A stretch of DNA of 8,971 bases from Candidatus Cloacimonadota bacterium (lineage in GTDB: Bacteria; Cloacimonadota; Cloacimonadia; Cloacimonadales; WRIO01), in NCBI GenBank assembly GCA_017998585.1, contig JAGOCT010000047.1, positions 1 to 8,971 of the forward strand, read 5' to 3'. Every line of letters starts with the position of its first letter. The stretch's first letter is position 1. Below the pieces are notes generated by a model that was not told the origin of the DNA, did no database searches, and was given only the letters and a program-made list of their open reading frames with translations. Below are positions 1-7,108 of this stretch, one piece after another. Both the position numbers and the translations under genes were made by a program.

Positions 1-906
1 ATTATCTATGGCAATACACCCAACCGCATTTGGTTTGTAGATTTCCCGTCTCCAACGCAACCTCATACCCTGAGCCTCAGTCATACAAATTTGGAAGGGG
101 GCAGGGCTGCCATTCGGGAATACTACCCTAATACGCCTTATCATAATACTGTCATTTGGGGAGAAGGCAATATTGATGCCGATCCGCTTTATCAGATGGG
201 AAATGAACACCCATATCAGTTGGGTGAAGGTTCTCCCTGTATTGATGCAGGTACATTGGATATTCCGGATTACAGCTTTCCGGAGACTGATATCATGGGG
301 AATCCGAGAATTGTCGGTGGCAGTATTGATATGGGCGCTTATGAGTTTCAGGGCTTGAATGCGAATTTCTCCGCTTCTCCCCGACAGGGAATCCTGCCTC
401 TGGAAGTACAGTTTACCGATACCTCATCAGGAGAGGTCTTTGCCTGGGCTTGGGATTTTGATTTAGATGGCAATATCGACAGTTATGAACAAAATCCGCT
501 TTACACTTATACCCTGCCAGGTTTTTATTCTGTACGGCTGGTAATCAACAATGGAGAAAGGTCGGTGATTAAAAATGACTTTATCCATGTGGAACCTCTC
601 TCGGCAGATGATATCGTACTCCCTGTCGTCTCTAATCTTTCTGACCCTTATCCGAATCCATTCAGAGGAAAAACCCTGATGAATATGCAGGTCAATGAGC
701 CTGGGAAAGTGAATATCACGGTTTATAACATCAAAGGACAAAAGGTGAGAAAGCTGATGGACAGCTTTAGCGAAACCGCTTATCATCAAATCGTCTGGGA
801 TGGCTATGATGAAAAAGGGAAAAAAGCCTCATCCGGGATCTATACCATTCAGATAAAACACAAAAATAAGGTCGTTGGCATTAAAAAGGTGACGCTGATA
901 AAATAG
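1..906 (+). CDS. Secreted beta-helix/PKD protein with type IX-style C-terminal sorting domain, 5'-truncated
   Basis: The frame is open from base 1 with no stop, so this is the last 301 residues of a larger protein whose start lies outside the window. Residues about 30-117 hold the repeat-like text of right-handed parallel beta-helix surface proteins (NIDADPLY, GSPCIDAG, DIMGNPRIVGGSIDMGAYEF). Residues about 119-199 form a PKD domain, with a WDFDLDGNID core and a YTLPGFYSVRLVI strand. Residues about 212-301 form a FlgD-like Ig domain of the Por/type IX sorting type: DPYPNPF, then VYNIKGQKVR, then WDGYDEKGKKASSGIY, ending in a basic VTLIK tail. Family knowledge says such tails direct export and surface attachment or release. 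The substrate or role is unknown. G+C is visibly higher than in the genes to the right. A TTG at 91 is an internal codon, not a start. Confidence 0.9.
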   Translation: MIYGNTPNRIWFVDFPSPTQPHTLSLSHTNLEGGRAAIREYYPNTPYHNTVIWGEGNIDADPLYQMGNEHPYQLGEGSPCIDAGTLDIPDYSFPETDIMGNPRIVGGSIDMGAYEFQGLNANFSASPRQGILPLEVQFTDTSSGEVFAWAWDFDLDGNIDSYEQNPLYTYTLPGFYSVRLVINNGERSVIKNDFIHVEPLSADDIVLPVVSNLSDPYPNPFRGKTLMNMQVNEPGKVNITVYNIKGQKVRKLMDSFSETAYHQIVWDGYDEKGKKASSGIYTIQIKHKNKVVGIKKVTLIK

Positions 907-966
907 AAAAAGAATTTATTATGCTATTGCATTTACTGCTTTTATAAACTACCGTAAATCCGTCTT

Positions 967-1007
967 GGATATCTGTTTGAAACACAAAACAGAGTGCTTT
1001 GATATCC
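967..1007. repeat. Nested inverted repeat
   Basis: GGATATC at 967-973 pairs with GATATCC at 1001-1007. Inside it, TCTGTTT at 972-978 pairs with AAACAGA at 987-993. The two stems share two bases, so they would form as an inner hairpin plus a shorter outer stem. There is no T-tract on either side, so I do not call it a terminator. A structured 3' UTR or a degraded mobile repeat are both possible. Confidence 0.4.
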
Positions 1008-1041
1008 GGATGATCGGTGTTATGCAAGCTCTGTTCTACTT

Positions 1042-1058
1042 ATCGTACCGTGTACGAT
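1042..1058. repeat. Perfect 7-bp inverted repeat with 3-nt spacer
   Basis: ATCGTAC (1042-1048), CGT, GTACGAT (1052-1058). The ATCGTAC arm is also the outer edge of the cloverleaf repeat at 8509-8515, and GTACCGT recurs at 3585-3591. It may therefore be a remnant of the same palindromic repeat family. It could equally be an operator. The tail is only weakly T-rich (TTTTA). Confidence 0.4.
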
Positions 1059-1235
1059 TTTACATACAATTGGCTCTTCATGCGATATTGATCAGATGCA
1101 AGGACTCCTTCTTTCCTCTTTGACTCCTATTCCATTCCTATTCATTTTATTGGAAAATCAAATTGTAAGTGAGATGTTAGTTAGCAAGAAATAGGATCAA
1201 AGAAAAGTGTTTTCTACAGGATAGATAAGAGATTC

Positions 1236-1265
1236 ATTCGAAAATTCTATTGTTTTTATTCGAAA
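1236..1265. promoter_or_regulatory. Paired ATTCGAAA boxes, 22 bp apart
   Basis: ATTCGAAA occurs at 1236-1243 and again at 1258-1265. Each contains the palindrome TTCGAA. The start-to-start distance of 22 bp is about two helical turns, which suits a dimeric regulator binding one face of the DNA. They lie 31-60 bp before the GTG of the 191-aa gene. No regulator is identified, and chance in AT-rich DNA is possible. Confidence 0.25.
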
Positions 1266-1295
1266 TATGATTAAACTATCTAAAGGAGAAGCGTA

Positions 1296-1871
1296 GTGAA
1301 AGTGAAATTGAATCAGAAATCTCATGACTACCCTAAGAAAACAGGAGATTTGAACCTTGCCTGGTATCATCAGGGTCGTATTTGCATTAGCAGAAAACAA
1401 AAACAGCGAAGCCTGCAACAACAAAACATAAACATAATTCTGGTTAACCAGTTGTCAAAAGCGCTTTGGCAGGATTTAAATCCTGTATTTAAAAAAGATT
1501 TCGTGATTTATGCAAAGAGGTATAAACATAAATATCCTTGTCTCAGAAAAAGAGGCGTTTCTTCTTATGCTGTGTTTTTGATATTAATACATGCTCTGAT
1601 AAAGTGTTATGCAATCATTTGTACAAATCAGGCAGAGTGTCTGATTATTTTAAAAAAACTGTTATTAAGACTATCTGTAAAAAAAGCAATTAAAATCAAA
1701 CTGATGAAACCAGTAAATGCTTATTATCAGTTAAATCATTTTAATGAAAATAATCCTGTATCTTATGATGAATTGTTAAAAAGTTCTCTTTATTTAGCTT
1801 CAAATAACATAGAATATAGTAAAAAACAATACTTTACTCCTTCAGTTTCAGGTTGTTCAGGATTTTTGTAA
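1296..1871 (+). CDS. Unrecognised 191-aa basic protein
   Basis: I do not recognise this protein. The start is GTG at 1296, chosen because AAAGGAGAA ends about 5 nt before it, which is a strong Shine-Dalgarno match at normal distance. The N-terminal 85 residues are basic and Gln-rich, with a pattern of W-Y-x-x-G-R (residues about 23-28), R-x-K-Q-x-Q-R-x-L-Q-Q-Q-N (33-45), then ALWQDL and DFVIYAKRY. This order loosely recalls the short DUF6266-like proteins of Bacteroidetes (phage-like or of unknown function), but the resemblance is in layout only. Residues about 89-109 are hydrophobic (AVFLILIHALIKCYAIIC) and may be a buried helix or a membrane segment. There is no signal peptide. Codon use is very AT-rich. 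The gene converges on the HAD gene with a 79-bp gap and no clear terminator. Confidence 0.6.
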   Translation: MKVKLNQKSHDYPKKTGDLNLAWYHQGRICISRKQKQRSLQQQNINIILVNQLSKALWQDLNPVFKKDFVIYAKRYKHKYPCLRKRGVSSYAVFLILIHALIKCYAIICTNQAECLIILKKLLLRLSVKKAIKIKLMKPVNAYYQLNHFNENNPVSYDELLKSSLYLASNNIEYSKKQYFTPSVSGCSGFL

Positions 1872-1950
1872 TAAGTTGTTAGAAAAAAATGACAAGTATG
1901 GATGAAACCAGATAGGGGAAAGGATTTCTGATTTTTGAAAAGAAAAGTAT

Positions 1951-2775
1951 TCAGGCTTGGTTTAGCCAGTGACTAACTGCTTCTATGATGCCATTTTCAT
2001 GACATGAAGAGACTTTGTGGAATTGTTTTTTTATATCTTCATGAGCATTATGAACAACATAGGCTTTAGCTGCCCAATTTAATAAGTCAATATCATTGAA
2101 ATCATTACCTATTGCCATACTGTTTTTCTGATTGATAGATAGTAAGTCGCAAAGATAGTTGGCTGTCTGTGATTTTGAAATGTGTTTAGGGAAGATTTCT
2201 ATCCATTTCGACTGATGATCAAGTGGAGAAGTGGCTCTGATAACAGAAAACTGATCCAGCGTCTGGCTGAGAAAAATCTCGTGATTTGCCTGATATGATG
2301 TGATTGCAAGGAATTGAGATGCTTTTTTGTGGGTATAAGTCAGCGTATCTGCTTTTAGTGCATAATCTGAATAATGTTTTAATCTGGAGATAAAATCACT
2401 ATTGCATTTGTTAAACAAAAAATAATCAAAATAATGATTGTCTGGTATGGGATGATGTATCATGTAATCAATCTGTTTTTTATTTAAAGCAGATGCAATG
2501 ATAGCTGTGTCATTGCTACTTAGGCAAGCGCTGAATATAATCTGCTTTGTTTTCCAGTTCATCAATCCAGCTCCAGATGAAAATATCAGGTAATCAATTG
2601 GAAAGTCATTCTCTAATACTTTATATGCAGAATACAGAGATCGACCAGTAGCAATTACACGGATTATATTTTGTTTTTGTAAATCTCGAAACATTTGTAA
2701 TATTTCTTCATTTACCTGACAGGATGAATCACACAAAGTGCCATCAAAATCACTGATCAATATTTTCTTATCCAT
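1951..2775 (-). CDS. Cof-type HAD-superfamily (IIB) hydrolase
   Basis: This is a predicted cytosolic Mg-dependent phosphatase of the HAD Cof/type IIB class, 274 aa, a typical length. All four HAD motifs are present: motif I DFDGTL (residues 9-14, nucleophile D9, acid D11), motif II ATGRS (T43), motif III a lysine in ISKSQTA (K201), and motif IV GNDFNDIDLL (223-232). The long insert between motifs II and III is the C2B cap of this class, which normally selects sugar phosphates, nucleotides or flavin phosphates. The substrate cannot be read from sequence. The ATG at 2775 is preferred over an in-frame TTG at 2787, because that upstream codon overlaps the ribosome binding site GAGAGGA, 4 nt before the ATG. 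The gene is divergent from purN across about 200 bp and convergent with the 191-aa gene. Confidence 0.92.
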   Translation of the reverse strand: MDKKILISDFDGTLCDSSCQVNEEILQMFRDLQKQNIIRVIATGRSLYSAYKVLENDFPIDYLIFSSGAGLMNWKTKQIIFSACLSSNDTAIIASALNKKQIDYMIHHPIPDNHYFDYFLFNKCNSDFISRLKHYSDYALKADTLTYTHKKASQFLAITSYQANHEIFLSQTLDQFSVIRATSPLDHQSKWIEIFPKHISKSQTANYLCDLLSINQKNSMAIGNDFNDIDLLNWAAKAYVVHNAHEDIKKQFHKVSSCHENGIIEAVSHWLNQA

Positions 2776-2907
2776 AAATCCTCTCAATACAACATTCCAT
2801 AATCTGTATTTTTGTAAAGTTTTTTATGAAAAGAGAACTCTCTCAGCAAAATCCATGCTTATTATTCGTAAAAATTACAAAAAATAATTGGGAATTAAAA
2901 ATAAAAC

Positions 2908-2936
2908 TTGATTAAAACGGGCTTTTGTTTTATATA
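2908..2936 (+). promoter_or_regulatory. Candidate purN promoter
   Basis: TTGATT at 2908-2913 and TATATA at 2931-2936 are separated by 17 bp. They lie about 40 bp before the purN ATG, within the divergent HAD/purN spacer. The ACTTGA context of the -35 box recurs at the TTGACA boxes upstream of the S9 peptidase and rsgA. The assignment is by sigma-70-like consensus only. Confidence 0.4.
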
Positions 2937-2974
2937 GTTTAAATCATGCAGAAATCTTAGGATGAAAGGTCATT

Positions 2975-3565
2975 ATGAAATCACCCTTAAAAATTGCGGT
3001 ATTAACTTCCGGTCATAGTCGGGGTTCTAATTTTAAAGCGATACATCAATATATACAAAATAAAAACCTGCCATATCAAATTGCTTTTGTAATGGTAACT
3101 GATCAGACAGCCCCTATTACGGATTATTGCCGAATGAATCAAATTGAAACGATTGTATATCAGCCAAATCAAAAAATGAATGATTTTTTGATAGAGACTT
3201 TTCGGATGAGACCTTGCGATTTAATCGTTCTTGCCGGATTTATGAGAAAAATATCACAAGCTTTTTTAGATAGTATTCAATGCCCTGTTATCAATATTCA
3301 TCCGGCATTACTGCCAAATTATGGAGGGCGGGGGATGTATGGCAGTCATGTGCATCAAGCCGTATTTCAGGCAGGTGATAAAATATCCGGAGCCAGTGTT
3401 CATTTTGTAAGCAATGAATACGACAAAGGCGAAATTGTGCTTCAGCAGTCAGTTGATATTACAGACTGCAAATCTCCTGATGATATTGCCCGAAAAGTAT
3501 TAGAGATTGAGCATAAGATTTACGGGGAGGCAATTGAAATGGTCCTTTCAAAGGATATATTATGA
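2975..3565 (+). CDS. purN: Phosphoribosylglycinamide formyltransferase (GART)
   Basis: This cytosolic enzyme transfers the formyl group of 10-formyl-THF to glycinamide ribonucleotide, the third step of de novo purine synthesis. The length is 196 aa, slightly short of the E. coli enzyme. The N-terminal phosphate-binding loop is SGHSRGSNF (residues 12-20), longer than the usual SGxGSN. Catalytic residues are in place: N107 and H109 in INIHPALLPNYGG, and D150 in VHFVSNEYDKGEI, matching the N-H-D triad of the family. The ribosome binding site AAAGG lies 6 nt before the ATG. No other purine genes are nearby. The stop TGA overlaps a downstream ATG (ATGA at 3562-3565), so translation is probably coupled to the next reading frame. 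The C-terminus reads LSKDIL, and the same nucleotides are duplicated downstream. Confidence 0.95.
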   Translation: MKSPLKIAVLTSGHSRGSNFKAIHQYIQNKNLPYQIAFVMVTDQTAPITDYCRMNQIETIVYQPNQKMNDFLIETFRMRPCDLIVLAGFMRKISQAFLDSIQCPVINIHPALLPNYGGRGMYGSHVHQAVFQAGDKISGASVHFVSNEYDKGEIVLQQSVDITDCKSPDDIARKVLEIEHKIYGEAIEMVLSKDIL

Positions 3566-3583
3566 ACAAAAGTCTTATTGCCT
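3546..3583 (+). repeat. Direct repeat copy A spanning the purN stop and a start codon
   Basis: This 38-bp segment matches 3620-3657 at 35 of 38 positions, with mismatches at 3549, 3560 and 3579. It includes the AAAGGATATA ribosome binding region, ATGAACAAAAGTCTTAT and GCCT. The offset of 74 bp puts the palindromic repeat 3585-3609 between the two copies. Confidence 0.9.
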
Positions 3584-3639
3584 TGTACCGTAAGCTACCA
3601 GCTTGCGAATCTTCATTTGTTTTAAAGGATATACTATGA
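3562..3639 (+). CDS. 25-codon minicistron between purN and the barrel gene
   Basis: The ATG at 3562 overlaps the purN stop as ATGA, and the TGA at 3637 overlaps the ATG of the 422-aa gene as ATGA. The reading frame begins MNKSLIA, identical to the start of the real downstream protein. It then crosses the palindromic repeat (LYRKLPACESS) and ends VLKDIL, echoing the end of purN. It has its own AAAGGA 6 nt before the ATG. It almost certainly arose from the 38-bp duplication around the repeat, not as a conserved gene. It may act only to carry ribosomes from purN to the barrel gene. Whether the peptide is stable or useful is unknown. Confidence 0.5.
   Translation: MNKSLIALYRKLPACESSFVLKDIL
3585..3609 (-). 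repeat. Palindromic repeat unit, single copy
   Basis: CGTAAGCT (3589-3596), ACC, AGCTTGCG (3600-3607) make an 8-bp stem with one G-T wobble and a 3-nt loop. The 25-nt unit matches the reverse complement of 8543-8567 at 22 of 25 positions. It is therefore a dispersed REP-like element, present here in the opposite orientation to the middle hairpin of the cluster near 8550. Confidence 0.8.
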
Positions 3640-3657
3640 ACAAAAGTCTTATAGCCT
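3620..3657 (+). repeat. Direct repeat copy B containing the real start of the barrel gene
   Basis: This is the partner of 3546-3583. It contains AAAGGA (3624-3629), six bases, and the ATG at 3636 that begins the signal peptide of the downstream protein. After 3657 the two copies diverge completely: copy A runs into the palindromic repeat and copy B into coding sequence. Confidence 0.9.
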
Positions 3658-4904
3658 GTCTCTTGTTGTTAATTACGATAACATTATTGTTTTCAAAGAC
3701 CATTGAAGAAGAAATCAATAATAAGATCATGTACCTTGAATTATTTCCTGATGATTTAAAAGAACGTTATGAATTGGCTTATTTATACAATTTAATGAAC
3801 CAGTTAGTTGACGCAGAGAGTCAGTATCGGTATATTATCAATAAAGATTCACTTAATACAGACGCCTGGATAGGCTATCTCTGGTCTATGAGCTTACAGG
3901 AAAAGCATCATGAAGTCTTATCTTTTGAAGATAAAGCGCTTCTTCTGACCCAAAAAAATCCATCTGTGATGAATATCATGGCATTTACACATGGGAGCTT
4001 AAACAGTGATTATGAAGCGATTTATTATTATAGAGAAGTACTAAAAGATAATCATTCAAATCAGACAGAATTATTTTTAGCAAACAAGGGCGTTGCCGGC
4101 CATTATTTCTGGACAGGAGATTACTATCAGTTTAATCGTATTAATAAGGCATTCAACCAACTTTTACCCGAAGAAGAAAAACAAAACTTAATGCCGATCT
4201 TTCTATATATGTACTCCGGCATTTCTTATGGCTACAATGATAAAGATATTGATTTTCAGACATTTAATCAATGGGTTTCATTAGGTGCATTAGAGGCAGA
4301 ACTAATCGTAGAGAATAAAAGAGTTAAATCGCAACAGACAAAAACAAATTATACGTTTAAACTCGACAATTACTTTTATCCTGTAAATCTGTCTGCCCAG
4401 TTTCATCTGGTAAAAAATGATCAGCGTCATGAGTCTGAGCATAAAGATGGATATGCTTGCCAATTCTCAGTTTCTAAGCCATTTTATCCGTATAAATCTA
4501 AATTAGAACCTTATTTTTCATTGGCTTTTTTTGATTATGATTCATTTGATTCTGATAAAATCGGACAGGTTGAAACAGGGGCTTATCTTTATACAGACTT
4601 GATTACGACAGGGCTTTCATATAGCCAATCAAGATATCCAAAAGATCACAGATCTTACACTCTCGATATTCATTATAAACTGAAAGACTGGTATGCTATT
4701 CAGTTGATCAATGGATTTGGAGATAACAATAATATGATTTCCATGAGTGGTCAAATATTTGATGAGTGGTCTTCAACAAAACAGTTTCATCAGATAAATC
4801 ATTACTTTTACTGGAAACGACTGATTGGATCTCTATCATACAACCGATCATTAATGAATCGTTGGTCAGATTCATGGATGATGTCAGCAGGAATCAGGTA
4901 TTAA
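3636..4904 (+). CDS. TPR plus outer-membrane beta-barrel protein, signal peptide
   Basis: This is a 422-aa exported protein of unknown function. The ATG at 3636 is chosen over an upstream TTG at 3603 because AAAGGA sits 6 nt before it and a clean signal peptide starts there (MNKS, then LIACLLLLITITLLFS, cleavage near residue 20). Residues about 22-190 are helical and repeat-like, with TPR-style spacing (KERYELAYLYNLMNQLVDAESQYR, DAWIGYLWSM). From about residue 205 the text changes to alternating beta strands rich in Tyr, Phe and Trp. It ends ...SAGIRY, with the terminal aromatic residue typical of Bam-inserted barrels. The plan, N-terminal TPR and C-terminal barrel, resembles the YaiO/TPR outer-membrane group. 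It is translated in series with purN through two ATGA overlaps, an odd pairing of cytosolic and outer-membrane products. Confidence 0.75.
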   Translation: MNKSLIACLLLLITITLLFSKTIEEEINNKIMYLELFPDDLKERYELAYLYNLMNQLVDAESQYRYIINKDSLNTDAWIGYLWSMSLQEKHHEVLSFEDKALLLTQKNPSVMNIMAFTHGSLNSDYEAIYYYREVLKDNHSNQTELFLANKGVAGHYFWTGDYYQFNRINKAFNQLLPEEEKQNLMPIFLYMYSGISYGYNDKDIDFQTFNQWVSLGALEAELIVENKRVKSQQTKTNYTFKLDNYFYPVNLSAQFHLVKNDQRHESEHKDGYACQFSVSKPFYPYKSKLEPYFSLAFFDYDSFDSDKIGQVETGAYLYTDLITTGLSYSQSRYPKDHRSYTLDIHYKLKDWYAIQLINGFGDNNNMISMSGQIFDEWSSTKQFHQINHYFYWKRLIGSLSYNRSLMNRWSDSWMMSAGIRY

Positions 4905-5011
4905 CAAAATATCCTTTCTTATCTTACTATATTTATATCTCTCAGATTTGCTGATTTTTATTGATATAATTACCTGACTAATTTTGAAAAATGATTGTTA
5001 TATGAGTGATA

Positions 5012-7057
5012 TTACCTTAGGCATTTGAGGATAAATGCATATTTATAAGCCCAGTCTCTATTGTAAGTATCACCTGAACTGCCTCCCCGATGACCGGCAT
5101 CGATGTCTGTTTTTAACAAAAGGATATTTTGATCTTGTTTCCTGTCCCGTAATCTGGCGGTAAGTTTTAAGGGCTGCCAGTAACTGACACGGGTATCATT
5201 CCAGCCTGCACTGATCATCATGGGGGGATAGTCTTGATTTTTAATGGTTTGATAAGGATCCCATTCTAAATAGTTTAAATAATCCGACTGAATCATTGGA
5301 TCACCAAATTCTTTTTGATTAAAGAGATCACTTCTTCTATCCAGCATCCAGTTAATACCGTCACAGGCAGGTACCTCTGAGATCGCCACAGCAAACAGAG
5401 ATGGCTTTTTATTAACTACACTGCTGATCAGTCGTCCGCCGGCACTTCTGCCAAAGATCGCCAGCTTTTCTGACGAAGTATATTTTAACTGAATAAGGCC
5501 TTCACTGACAGATATAAAATCCAGCACAGAATTTTTCTTTAAAGATCCAATTGAATCCGTGTGCCATTGTCTGCCCATTTCACTGCCTCCTCTGACATGA
5601 GCCACTGCATAGACAAAACCTCTGTTTAACAGTGAAAACAAATGTGGTTCAAACCAGGGGTGCTGGCTGTATCCGTAAGCGCCATAAGCTCTTAGCAAGA
5701 GAGGATTTGACCCATCAAAATTAAAAAGATCTGTTTTATAAACAAGTGAAACGGGGATAGATTTGCCATCATGTGACTCTATAAAAATCATATCACTCTG
5801 GTAGTCATTTTCATCGTAATATTCAAAAGACTTTTGAGATTGGATGCTTAACTTCTTCATTTTTAAATCATATCGATAAGTCGTTTCTGGTTTTAGAACG
5901 GAGGTATAGGTAAAATCAAAATAATCCTGAGAAGAGTTTCCTGAGTCGATTTTGCTGATAGAATAGGTTTCTTCAGGAAACTGGATGTAATTATCATCTT
6001 TATCCTTCAAATTAATACAATTAATTTGTTGTGAGCCCCATTTTTCTTCAAACAGAATGATATGATCTTTGCATATCATATAATCATATAAGGAGGTTTG
6101 TTCATCGAATTGTCTTATAAGTGTTGTTTTTTCTGGCTGATTGATTGGGAAAGAGAAGAGTTTATCATTTTCAAACATAAAAACGGTATCGTAATACAGC
6201 CCATAAACATAAGTATTAGGTCTTTTTGGAAAAAGTGGTTTAAAATGACTAAGTGGTTTCTTTCGGTTGAGATACCAGGCTTCGGATTGATCTCTGTCTG
6301 AAATAATATATTGAATAAACTGATCCTGTTCAATCAAATCCACACTGCCTGTTTCTGACGGATTTTCATAAATCAGTTTATCTTCTGAAAAAGCGGTACC
6401 GGTTTGATGTCGATAAAGTCTTTTAAATTGAAATGGATAATCTCTTGATACATAAAACAGATAAGATTTTGCTCCCCAGCTAAACATATGCGATACGCCG
6501 TAAAGACTATCAGCCGGTTCATCAAGTGTCTTAAGATTTTTAATGAAGAGAGTGCCAATTTCTTTTCCTTCAAAATCAATCAAATAAGCCATATAGCGAT
6601 TATCCGGACTAATCTTCCAGGCAATCAGTTTAGCAAATTTCTGACCCTCAGATATTTTTTGCATATCCAGTATCTTGGTCTCTTTCACCCCTTTTTTTTG
6701 ATATAAATTTTTAAAGCCACCTTCTTCCCATTTTTCAAAATACTTTACTTTACCTACTTCTTGATATATGATATTTTTAGATTTCTCATAAAATGAATAA
6801 AACTCTTTTAATAATTGTTTTTGAAGCGCTTGAGTATCTGCCATCACTGAATCAGCATAGAGATTTTCCTGTACGATGTAATTCATTACTTCAGGGTCAT
6901 TCTTGTCCTGAAGCCAATGATACTCATCCAGTAATTTGTCCCCGTGCAATTCAAGGCAGAATTCCTTTTTATCCGCTGTTGGTACACCAAACAAACTGAT
7001 TGAAAAAAGCAGATTTCCTAAAACCATCATTAGTAATACAATTCTTCTCTCTTTCAT
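5012..7057 (-). CDS. Secreted S9A serine peptidase, oligopeptidase B-like
   Basis: This 681-aa prolyl-oligopeptidase-family peptidase would hydrolyse short peptides behind a seven-bladed beta-propeller. Residues 1-24 are a signal peptide (MKERR, then a hydrophobic run to SLFG), so it is probably periplasmic, whereas classical oligopeptidase B (PtrB) is cytosolic. The N-terminal family signature LHGDKLLDEYHWLQD is at 37-51. The propeller spans about 90-420 and the alpha/beta hydrolase domain about 425-681. The catalytic triad is complete: S538 in GRSAGG, D621 in AGWNDTRVSYWQP, H656 in DIDAGHRGG. The four acidic residues that give classical PtrB its preference for basic residues appear to be replaced (H466, W468, N580, K582 in my alignment), so the specificity may differ. 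The start is supported by AAGGAGG 6 nt before the ATG. Confidence 0.9.
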   Translation of the reverse strand: MKERRIVLLMMVLGNLLFSISLFGVPTADKKEFCLELHGDKLLDEYHWLQDKNDPEVMNYIVQENLYADSVMADTQALQKQLLKEFYSFYEKSKNIIYQEVGKVKYFEKWEEGGFKNLYQKKGVKETKILDMQKISEGQKFAKLIAWKISPDNRYMAYLIDFEGKEIGTLFIKNLKTLDEPADSLYGVSHMFSWGAKSYLFYVSRDYPFQFKRLYRHQTGTAFSEDKLIYENPSETGSVDLIEQDQFIQYIISDRDQSEAWYLNRKKPLSHFKPLFPKRPNTYVYGLYYDTVFMFENDKLFSFPINQPEKTTLIRQFDEQTSLYDYMICKDHIILFEEKWGSQQINCINLKDKDDNYIQFPEETYSISKIDSGNSSQDYFDFTYTSVLKPETTYRYDLKMKKLSIQSQKSFEYYDENDYQSDMIFIESHDGKSIPVSLVYKTDLFNFDGSNPLLLRAYGAYGYSQHPWFEPHLFSLLNRGFVYAVAHVRGGSEMGRQWHTDSIGSLKKNSVLDFISVSEGLIQLKYTSSEKLAIFGRSAGGRLISSVVNKKPSLFAVAISEVPACDGINWMLDRRSDLFNQKEFGDPMIQSDYLNYLEWDPYQTIKNQDYPPMMISAGWNDTRVSYWQPLKLTARLRDRKQDQNILLLKTDIDAGHRGGSSGDTYNRDWAYKYAFILKCLR

Positions 7058-7063
7058 AATAAT

Positions 7064-7070
7064 CCTCCTT
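7064..7070 (-). promoter_or_regulatory. Strong ribosome binding site of the S9 peptidase
   Basis: On the minus strand AAGGAGG lies 6 nt before the ATG at 7057. It is a near-perfect anti-16S match and fixes the start codon. Confidence 0.85.
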
Positions 7071-7108
7071 AATCTATCATTCTACAAATTGTTGATAATC
7101 TTTAAAAA

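Larger units (their letters stand above)
907..1295. other. Gene-poor spacer with several inverted repeats
   Basis: No credible ORF is seen on either strand. The stretch holds nested arms at 967-1007, a perfect 7-bp inverted repeat with a 3-nt spacer at 1042-1058, a 6-bp inverted repeat at 1201-1215 (AGAAAA/TTTTCT) and two ATTCGAAA boxes at 1236 and 1258. The Shine-Dalgarno sequence of the next gene lies at its right end. None of the hairpins carries the U-tract expected of an intrinsic terminator for the upstream gene. Confidence 0.6.

Noticed and set aside
463..789. Minus-strand 108-codon ORF inside the beta-helix/PKD gene
   Set aside because: It is antisense to a clearly coding PKD and sorting domain, and its translation has no domain-like pattern.
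1250..1277. TTGTTT-16-TAAACT promoter-like pair before the 191-aa gene
   Set aside because: The implied transcription start would fall in the ribosome binding site, leaving no usable leader.
1197..1424. Minus-strand 75-codon ORF before and into the 191-aa gene
   Set aside because: It has no Shine-Dalgarno support and is antisense to the better-supported plus-strand gene.
4942..4962. TCAG-ATTTG-CTGA hairpin followed by five T after the barrel gene
   Set aside because: The stem has only 4 bp. Without further pairing it is too weak to call a terminator.
6115..6333. ORFs in other frames within the S9 peptidase (also 6098-6301, 6373-6579, 6488-6706, 6793-6999)
   Set aside because: They lie inside an intact 681-aa gene with complete catalytic motifs, so they are reading-frame shadows and not frameshift remnants.
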